From Setaria digitata (Eukaryota; Nematoda; Chromadorea; Rhabditida; Setariidae), in NCBI GenBank assembly GCA_003640385.1, contig RCAB01000032.1, forward strand, positions 214,480 to 278,479: a stretch of DNA of 64,000 bases. The letters run 5' to 3'. Shown here one piece after another: positions 55,408 to 64,000 of this stretch; position 1 is the first letter of the stretch, and each line of letters begins with the position of its first letter. Made by a program: the position numbers and the translations under genes. The notes beneath the pieces are model-generated. The model made no database searches. It saw only the letters and a list, made by a program, of their open reading frames with translations, and was not told where the DNA came from.

Positions 55408-57156
55408 CTAAATAAAATTGTTTATTTCATCGGGAATCCAGTAAAGAAAAGCTAGCCAATAAATTATATTGAATAAAATGTAAAGAGATGGAAAAACAAT
55501 TTTAGAAGCTGAATCTATTCGACTAACGGCATTCGCGGGATTCTTTATTTGTATCCTTTCCTTTGCTCTTGCTGCAATTCGATGGAGTACTGGAATTAAT
55601 TGTTTTTAGTTTTATTACTTGATTTTCATGGCCAAAAAATGTGCTGCTGGGTCGAAAAGTAGTCTAATGTTTGAGGTTGTTAAGAATGCTAGTATTCTAA
55701 ACTATTAGTAGACAAAGCGTAAAATTCTAGACCTGAATGCTCTTCCCTTATTGCGAATAGGCCTCGAGAAAGTCGTTGTGACTTCGAACGCGGTGACAGT
55801 ATTTTGTGGTGGATATTCCCCTTCCGTTTCGGAACTATCAGCGATGTTGATAGTGTACGCATTTTTGTTATCTAGCAGATAATTAAGCAGCAATTAACGA
55901 ATTGAGAAAGGGAAATAGAAATCTAAATCTTGTTAAAAGTAAATCAATGATTCAGAAATTTTGACAGATCCTAAACTGAGCTCACCAGTTTACAGTTCTT
56001 TCAGTGAAGTTACGAGGTTTCATTCTATTTTATTATCTCCCAGTGGAATGCATGATGTCTGCTTTTCTTTTTATCAAATTTCCACCTGATTTAAAAATAC
56101 TGGTATATCTCCTATAAGTTATACCTATTTGTAATATAAAAGGGCTCCAAAAAAATTGTAAAAGATAAAAAGCTCGAATTTTTTCACCGAGAAAAATCAC
56201 TTTTTTTCGAATGTGAATTCTATTTGCATAATTGATAATGGCATATTCGATCATTGCGGCAAACACAAATCCGAAACATGAACTGGAAAAAAACAATTCG
56301 GAAAACTCATTTAATTAACCTGAGCCTAAGGTAGAGCTGGGAAGTTTCTAGATTTTCTAATTTGTGTTTCAATAGAATTACGAAGAAATTTTAAAAGGCA
56401 AGCATACGCCATTTAGTTCTGCTTGTAATGATTTAATACGAACATGATATAGATATCGAGAGCAGTTGAATGTGAAACTTTTGGCAAATCAGATCGATAG
56501 CCGAAGCCTAATGTCGATACAGAAAGTATCGTCATTATTCCTGAATTTTATTATTGATTAATTTACTACAAATAAATTTCTGCTTCTAACATTTGAGTCA
56601 AGAATAAGTAAAATGGAATTTTTTTTTTTTTTTTTTTTTTCAATGATCATTTGTATTTTAGAAATTAAACGTAGTACGATATGATCTGATTGTTTCCCTC
56701 AATGTTATTTTCAAGTAGCAATAATTATTCGATTCCAATTATCATTAGCCAGCTACTATCACCACAGTAAGTATTTCAAACAAAATGGGAAGTTTTGCTA
56801 ATCTTAATTGTACACAAATCTATGAAATCATTGGAGAGAGAACCTAAGGAAACGCGAGCCGGAGATGATTCTTTATTGATCCAGAAGCTGACCCATGACA
56901 TTACAACGATCAGTGTGCATGGAGTATAAATTTGTAATATGTAAAAGCCTTGTTGCCGTTGCAGTTTGAAGTACACTTTTAGCACCGATACCTCTAAAGA
57001 ACTCAAAAAAAAAAATGGATGAATCTTTTTTGCTTTCTTCTTTGAAATGGAGTAAGTTATTTTAGCTCCATTTATGTGTTATCATTAGCTATGATCATTG
57101 CTTTACTGATTAGCTATTGATCAATTATTAGTTCACTGACTCCGTATGTATCACTT

Positions 57157-57190
<34 letters not shown>

Positions 57191-59049
57191 TCGAAGTAAT
57201 GTGCATGTATTGATGAAGCGAGTCATGTAAGTTTAGTGCACTCATCTTTAATTTCAAATCATTTCTGTTTAAGATCATTTTAAAATTATAAAGTTTCGAA
57301 TTTTTAAACTCACTTAAGTTTCTATCGTGTAGATCGGTGAAATTGTTTGATGTTTTGATAACGTGAAGTAGTTGATACTGCGCGAGCATGTTGCTCATCT
57401 TGGAATCCAATTCTACGTCCTTCCACACGTAAACAATATCTTTTGTGAAATAACCCAAACTGCCAATTTCAATCGGGCATGCCTCAAATTTCGCTAATTT
57501 ATAAATCTTTAGAATTGTTAAAACTTAAACAAAATTAAAGTACTAATTTTAAAAATTCTGATTTTTAACCTGAGAATCCATTGGAAATTTTTTAAAAAAC
57601 ATTTTACATCGGCTTCTTATTGTTAACCTGCAACATAGCACCGATATAACAGAAATTAAATTGATATAATAAAACAGGTAGAAGAGGGCATTTTCAAAAT
57701 CATTAAATAGCAAAACTTTTAGAGCTAAGTTGTCTATGTTGCCAACTAAAACAGCCCTTTAATCAATTTTTAAAATAGCTACTAATTAAAAGTTTGTAAC
57801 TTTCTTTATTTCGTTGTATTGTGTCATTTTGCCATGTGTAAAGTTTTCGGCAACTTTTTTTTCGGCGACGTATTTAGCAAGAAAATTTGATAAATAAACA
57901 ATGACAGAAAAAAATTAGTAAGCAGAAAAATTACTGTTAGACAATGAAAATAAAAACGTTAAAAAAAAAAAAAAAAGGAAATTTGATTGGAAGGAAGATA
58001 AGCTGAGACCTCTGCGATACGTGAACTTGTCCATCGTAACGAACTCGGAATAGGACATTGGGTACAGTTAAAGTATGCAAATATGAATTTCGTCCATTTC
58101 GGATGTACCTGAATATCCAAGATTTGTTGCACAAAGTCCCCTTCACAAACAGTTTACTTCGAAAAATTCCACTTTTATCATCTTTAAATAATTCTTCAGT
58201 TTTTGGTTGATGAGATGTAGGAAAAGGTTAAAGGTCAGCAAAAAAAGTGAATTGAGAGAAGAAGCCCTATGCTTGGTTGAAATCCTAATTGGTCGATAGA
58301 AAAACTTAGGAGCTTAATGATAGATTGCTAAAAGTTGCACTTCATTTAAAGAAATGTTAAACTTCTTGTAAAATTTATACGTGTCTGGCGTCCAGATATC
58401 TTTGAGCATTTTACTGGCTATCGGAAGATGTTCACGATTTCCAAACATATCAAAAGCCAAACGATGATCCAGCCATTTTTGTCGAAAATAGCAATCCAAC
58501 GAAAATTCCTAAACGCAGATACTTGGAAATTTCTGTAACTGCAGTTAAGCATAGCTTACTGCAAGTAGTTACCATTTGCTGCTCTGATATTGGTCCGATG
58601 CTACGTACGCTGATATCAATTTCAACTTGTAATGGAGTGTGAGGATCTAGAAATATTGTTGTTATAATGAATTATATAAAAATGCAAATTGCAAATTTCA
58701 AAATACGCAAGATTAAATGTAACCTTTAAGCAATAGATATGACTGATCATTCTGAGCTTTATTAACAGAATTTTATCATTAGTGTCTGAATTAACAATTT
58801 TAAAAATAAAATAAAATTTAATTATTGGAAGTAATGTTTAAAGGAAAAAAAGGAAAAAAAAAAAAAACATTCACCTCCGTTGAAAGGTCTAAAATGACGA
58901 TCTTGATTGAGAAGGATAGTATCAAGAACTCTTGTAATATTGTGTATCAGTGATGTATTGTATGAAAAACTATGCTCTTGCATCACTTCCTCATGAATGC
59001 TCCAGTGGAGAATTGAAATGAGGAGAATAAAAGTGAACAGGTAAGTCAT
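55408..59049 (-). CDS. Cys-loop ligand-gated anion channel, GABA-A receptor alpha/GRD-like subunit
   Basis: Eleven exons: 59049-58875, 58646-58573, 58508-58363, 58108-58010, 57627-57570, 57482-57314, 56993-56844, 56540-56444, 56282-56201, 55871-55733, 55589-55408; phases join to 456 aa. Signal peptide [17 protein letters not shown]-glycosylation sites, then [30 protein letters not shown] and [17 protein letters not shown]. The Cys-loop is C-X13-C with [15 protein letters not shown]1 is [19 protein letters not shown]. The M1-M2 loop ends PAR, typical of anion selectivity. M2 is [16 protein letters not shown], then [15 protein letters not shown]3 [17 protein letters not shown] and M4 [18 protein letters not shown]. 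The DLPKV..TALD loop resembles alpha/GRD-type subunits. Position 2' is Ser and 6' is Met. The acceptor before the Cys-loop end (TTTGAG) is unusual. It is divergent from a second GABA-type subunit; in C. elegans gab-1 and lgc-37 are neighbours by my recollection, so this may be the lgc-37 orthologue. Confidence 0.88.
55411..55416 (+). promoter_or_regulatory. Likely BUD23 poly(A) signal, antisense to the channel's last codons
   Basis: AATAAA is the first canonical signal after the BUD23 stop (183 bases downstream). It overlaps, on the opposite strand, the final codons of the convergent channel gene (stop at 55408-55410), so the two transcripts probably overlap at their 3' ends. Confidence 0.5.
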
Positions 59050-61961
59050 TTTGAATGGAAATTTGTTGAAGATAAATTTTTAAATAAAATGTAAGATGCT
59101 GATCAATGAATCGCTTATGGTAGGAAACAGTAAGTGATCAAGTAGGACGGAATATGAAAGAAGCAAAAAAGAGAAAGAGCTGATTTAAGAAATCTAAAAG
59201 TCAATTTTTACTTCATTCATAGTCCGAAATCTCATCTGCCTGGAATGATTCAATTTATACAACTTCCTGCTATCCATCCTTCTACTCCTACTTTTTCTAT
59301 TCTTTTTCCTCTTCTCTCTTCTGTAGATCGATCTCCCTTAAAAAAAAAGAAAAAAAAAAAAATTGGAGACCGATTGCTTAAATAGGTAGCACTTGTTTCC
59401 GGGCTTAGGCTAAATGCCTGCATCTTCTCCTTCATGTTTCTGCATCCTGATCTTTTCTACTTTAGCAAATAATTTCGCCCAAATATATTTGTTTCCTTCC
59501 AGCATTCATTTTTATTCTCAACATTTTTAAAAAAAATTTTTTTTTTTTTTTTTCACTTCTCAATACTAAAATGATACTTTCGGATATGTTTGCTTTCACC
59601 TGTCTACTTGATCACTCATCAAGAACTACTTAACTAACTCCCTCGGTTCAGTTTTAATTTTAGTTCGCAATTCCAGTTTAATAGGATGTTGAACGACTAC
59701 AGTAAGATGCACACAATATTTGCAAAACTATTTCTTCAGCAGCTATTCTTCCTTCACAGCTTCTCTAAAATAGCCTATAAGCAATCTTTACGCCTAGTAA
59801 CATATAACGCACACTCTAGACAAATTATATAAGAGGGATTGCTAAAATTATACGTCAAGTATTTACTGAAAATTAGCCTAGTTCCGTAAAGTAATTTATA
59901 AGTTTCATAACTTATTCAAATTAACTATCCTTTATCTTCTGCTTCATACTATACTACCTGTTAAAATTTAGTATTATTGAAATAAACGGTTCCGATATGG
60001 TCAGAAAGATAGAACAGTCTGCTATTGTTGTTTCAAAATCCAAAAGCATTAAGATTGAATGTTAAGGATTAATTGATGGGCTGAATTGAAGAATAAGGTT
60101 ATGAAATTGAAATGTTACTCCATAAACAATCTGTTTTAGTTGCATTTAAAGTGGAAAGCTTTCTTACAGTAAACATTTCTTCAATTTAACTTTTTTTTTT
60201 TTTTTTTTTTTTTTCTCTCTCAAAGGTTTGTTGCAATTTTTACTCAATTTAAATTGAATCATTTTCGATCATTTTCACATGAAAAATGTACATTTTTCAA
60301 AGCAAATGAATTAGAAGCTCTCAATGACAAGCAATTTTAGTGTTCAAATATTGAAGCACATCTTATTGTTTCCAAATTTGTTTGCTTAGTAAAGCATATG
60401 AGATACATCATCAGTGATGCGACAGTCACTTTGTGATAAATTCAATAAAACAGAAAATTGAAACGAAACTAAATTATTTATTTACCCATTTATTTCATTG
60501 TTTTTTTTTTTTAAATACATCAGTTTTGATGGTTCAAAATGCTTGTTCAGTTAGTCATTTATTCATCTGTTCAGTTATTTAATTCAGCATTTTGTCATTT
60601 CAACATCTGGAAAAAAAATAAAAATAAAAAATGGTATTTAAATATAGCGATTTCAAATGGGCAATCAATCCAGTATGGAGAAAAGGATAATCACACTGTA
60701 TTCATTTTTGTTGTAGTATTCGAATACTTTTTTTTTTTTTAATATAAAATTAAAGAAAAAGCTTTGCACTTTTTTAAGCATTTTTTTTTTTTTTTTTGAA
60801 TTTCTATCCTTTTTTTAGTTTATTAAATATTTTATATCTACATTTATGCTGGAACAAAAGTAATAATGCTTGTTCGAAAAAAAAAGAAAAAATAAGTAAA
60901 TAAATAAATTTTTAAATTACACTTCAGATAGTAAACATGAAATAGACTAATCACTAAAAAATTATTTCTTGTTCGTTTGAAATGTCAGATTCTAAAGCAA
61001 ATGAACTATGTTCATATTTTTATGTTAAATGAAAAAATTGAGTTTTAATCGTTTAGCAATTAAATTTATTTTATAGTTAAGAAATCGGAAAAATGGCTGT
61101 ACTATCGAGCTTTAAAATACTTTGAATTTTTTTTTTTTTTTAAACAAAGAAAAATTCAAAATAGTGTTTCATTCTCTTTCATTCTTTTTGAAGTAATTTC
61201 AGAGAAGGGGAAATTTTTATTTGAAAACGAAATATGGATAAACTAACTAACAACTATTTACTTATTCAGATTGCACAGCCTTTGATTCATTTTACTCGTC
61301 TTTTTTCCTTTATCTTCTCATTGCTTTCTTTTCTTTTTAAATACATCCATAATGGCATTTTAAAACTAACTTGAAATAACAAAAGAGCATTTTTTTTTTC
61401 TTTTTATAATGTTATTCTCAGTAAATGACCCATCATCTCGGGAGAATTTGAAAGTGATGATGTTGATTACGGTATCAGCATAGTGAATAATGATTTGTTG
61501 AAAAGTTGTTGAAAATCAGCTTTTGCTTCTGTGGATGGCAGTGCTTGGCATACACGATACTTGGTATAAACTAATAAAAGTAAATCTGAAGGTGCTAGGC
61601 TTTCTCATTGAGTCTAAATTCTTCACAACAACACATTATTATTCAACATTTTTTCCCGAAGTTACAAAACTTTTGGAAGCTTTTTCTGCTTTTCTTTTCT
61701 TCTCTTTTTCTTTTTTTTTTTTTTTTTTCTTCTTCTTCTTCTTCTAATGTAGTCTTTTCCAATTCCAGACTTCTGAATTCAAAAAGAAAAAAAAATTTAA
61801 TTTCAGAATGTTATCATACCACTTTTTGCCACATTACCGTATTATTTAAATTTAAGCAAACAATTAGCATCAATTTATAGCACCAAGTAAAATTCGAACA
61901 GTGTGAAAATGATTAAAAATTGTATTTTATTTTTTTAGGATTGTAATAAACACTTTATTAT
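59050..61961. other. Shared 2.9-kb divergent region between two GABA-receptor genes
   Basis: Should contain the promoters of both subunits. Very AT-rich, with T tracts at 60190-60214, 60727-60740, 60781-60797, 61127-61142 and 61712-61728. No coding signal seen; a poly-Phe plus-strand frame at 61523-61747 comes from a T tract. Confidence 0.6.
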
Positions 61962-63945
61962 ATGATAGTGACTTCATCTGATAAAACAATGCTAGTACGA
62001 AGAGGTGGAATTTCGCTGCGAAATCTTTTATTGTTTATTGTTTTCAGCATATCAAATGTTTTCTTCACTATTAGGTGTGTTTGTGTATGTGTGTATTTTT
62101 AATTATTAATTTATTTGGTAAGGCTTAATAAAATTTTTCTTTTCTCTCTTTTTTTTTTTTTTTTTTTCTGAAATTATTCATTCTTCACCAATTCTTAATT
62201 AACCAATAATTTATTTCTTCCAGAAATAGTTAATTTATAATGGTAGGAAAAATTTCAGTACAAGTCAACTACTGAATTTCAACAATTCACATATTGCCAC
62301 AAGCAACAGTAGCGTAACACGTGCGTCAATCTACTATGACAATGCTTCCGCTTTGTTGGCCGATTTGTTGCGTGACTACGACATGCGATTACGTCCTGGT
62401 TTTGGAGGTCAGCATTCTCGAGAGGTTCAGTGAAATTTGAGGTGTACAAAATTTCATATAACAATGTGTTTTTTCAATTACATATCTTTCACCTTTGCTT
62501 GATACACGCTACCTTTTCTGCTTTTATTATCATTCATTGAACATTGCAATGCTCAGGTACTAAGTTAGTGAAATTATAATCAAAAAAATTAAATAGAATT
62601 TATTAAAATTTTAAAAGGTTTCATATTTCATATTGCCTCTATTATATAAAGATAGTGATATTACTACCAATATTAAAGTAAGCAAGAAAAATTTCTCGTA
62701 ATCTTTCAATTTAAAAATTAACAAGCTATTAAAGTGATACTTCTCGCATAGGAGATGCGTTGTTGCTCACATTGGAAATTATTGTTGCCTCAATTGACGC
62801 AATTTCAGAAGTGAATATGGCAAGTTCATAATTTTCCTTTTTGAAAATTCTCATTTTTTTTTTTTTTTTGCGGCGATGTTTATGAGTTCTGTTTCCATCT
62901 GTTTCATTCATTGTTTCAGAATTCACAACAAGAATACTTGAAAAACTTTTATGCTACTGATTTAATTAATTTATTATTAACTAAGTTAATTTCTTAATGA
63001 ATATCTTGTATTTGCTTATACTTTTCTTATATTGCATTTTTTTAAAAATGCAAAATTTTTGAAACCTGATTGATCTTTGTGCCCAGTAGCTCGTTGTGTT
63101 TATAAAATAAATAAATAGGAGTTTATATTCCGTTTGTTAAAATAATAAGATTTAGATACCGAAAATAAATAAAAATTGAAAGTCNGTACTTTTCTTATAT
63201 TGCATTTTTTTAAAAATGCGAAATTTTTGAAACCTGATTGATCTTTGTGCCCAGTAGCTCATTGTGTTTATAAAATAAATAAATAGGAGTTTATATTCCG
63301 TTTGTTAAAATAATAAGATTTAGATACCGAAAATAAATAAAAATTGAAAGTNAAGATTTAGATACCGAAAATAAATAAAAATTGAAAGTCGCATGAAACC
63401 TGGACATAATTTAGTTCTTTGGCATAGGTGTGACTAAATTTTAGGATTACACTCTAACAATGTATTTGCATCAATACTGGCGTGATGAACGTCTCTCCTG
63501 GCCACACTATTTTCAAGTAGAAGATATGACACTTTCCGGAGATTTCTCACAGTAATTTTTAACAATTTTTAAAGTACCAATAACCAAAATTTGCATTATC
63601 TTTAGAGAATGTAACTTTTATAATTCCATTAATTACTGGCTAATTCTCGTTCTTTGATTAAATCCTGTTCTCATAAATTTTTCAGAAGTTCAGCAAATTT
63701 TAGAAAGTCGCTGAGGTAGTGAGAATCCGAAATAAGATATTATAAACTACTGGGCATGAAATTTTTGTGGGCATTTTAAAAAGAAACTTTATGATCTTTT
63801 CTGAAAAGTGACGTGTTATTTTCAGAAACATTTGGGTACCAGACACATTTTTGGCCAATGATAAGCAATCCTTCCTGCATGATGTCACGGAGAAGAATAA
63901 AAAGATTCGTATTAAACATGACGGACATATTACTTATGGCCTGAG
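61962..63945 (+). CDS. gab-1: GABA-A receptor beta-like subunit (GAB-1-type), 3' part beyond window
   Basis: Five N-terminal exons are present: 61962-62074, 62259-62407, 62752-62819, 63445-63551, 63826-63945, ending in phase 2 at an intron that runs off the window. Start ATG 61962 gives a basic then hydrophobic signal (SLRNLLLFIVFSISNVFF). Ligand-domain landmarks are the LRPGFGG turn, VASIDAISEVNMDYTLTMYL, HQYWRDERLSWP, NIWVPDTFLANDKQSFLHDV and RIKHDGHITYGLR. These match the N-terminal half of beta/GAB-1/RDL-type GABA-gated chloride channel subunits; the Cys-loop and membrane segments lie beyond the window. The third intron has a GC donor (ATG|GCAAGT) required to keep the conserved NM-DYT junction. 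In C. elegans GAB-1 co-assembles into GABA-gated chloride channels. The choice of gab-1 over unc-49 rests on the ligand-domain likeness and on the neighbour gene and is moderate. Confidence 0.85.
63019..63388. repeat. N-separated duplicated 165-bp block (likely assembly artefact)
   Basis: Block 63019-63183 recurs at 63187-63351 with about two base differences, with an N at 63185. After a second N (63352) the last 36 or so bases appear a third time (63353-63388). The pattern suggests unmerged overlapping contig ends or two haplotypes stacked in one intron of the GABA-receptor gene. Confidence 0.85.
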
Positions 63946-64000
63946 GTTGCTCATCTTACTTTATTACCGATCGATCTTTTGGATCAATCTTTAAGAACAA

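Noticed and set aside
61523..61747. Plus-strand frame ending in a poly-Phe run
   Set aside because: Made by a T tract and (CTT)n just upstream of the GAB-1-like gene.

Overview
This is AT-rich eukaryotic DNA from a nematode, most likely a clade III (spirurid or filarial-type) worm. The evidence is short AT-rich introns with TTTCAG-type acceptors, long poly(A)/poly(T) tracts in almost every intron and spacer, and nematode-specific gene families (an NLP-10-type neuropeptide precursor, a DUF19 secreted protein, a C-type lectin, paired GABA-receptor subunits). The assignment below family level is inference. I rebuilt multi-exon genes by hand, requiring GT-AG (or GC-AG) borders, matching intron phases and family-like protein. 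Several models close exactly as whole codons: the DDX60-like helicase (34 exons, 1783 aa), ABCE1 (13 exons, 610 aa), BUD23 (9 exons, 278 aa), a Cys-loop channel (11 exons, 456 aa), an N-acetyltransferase (8 exons, 377 aa), a BED/BESS protein (about 554 aa), a DUF19 protein (227 aa) and the NLP precursor (127 aa).

Layout. 0.3-8 kb: three tandem minus-strand genes, sds-22 (protein phosphatase 1 regulator), a secreted C-type lectin and an nlp-10-like neuropeptide precursor. 8-13.8 kb: a gene-poor stretch of simple repeats, then a tRNA-Val(UAC). 15.5-19.1 kb: a minus-strand BED-finger/BESS nuclear protein and an orphan GC-rich exon just upstream of it. 20.9-26.3 kb: a DUF19 secreted protein (+) converging on a secreted cysteine-rich protein (-). 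28.5-32.1 kb: a GNAT acetyltransferase (+). 33.3-38.6 kb: ABCE1 (-). 39.7-51.8 kb: the large DDX60-like helicase (-). 53.0-55.2 kb: BUD23 (+), divergent from the helicase. 55.4-64 kb: two GABA-A-type Cys-loop channel subunits transcribed away from each other; the plus-strand one runs off the window.

The genes fall into three themes: translation and ribosome biology (ABCE1 for ribosome recycling, BUD23 for 18S rRNA methylation, a tRNA), neural signalling (neuropeptide precursor, GABA-receptor pair) and secreted nematode-specific proteins. I see no operon with obvious functional logic, no CRISPR, no intact transposon and no clearly novel multi-gene system.

The points most worth checking are the picrotoxin-insensitive-looking pore of the minus-strand channel, the divergent GABA-receptor pair, a GC-AG intron, a duplicated 5' splice site in BUD23, a degenerate neuropeptide precursor, an orphan two-strand-open GC-rich exon, and two N-flanked sequence duplications that look like assembly artefacts.
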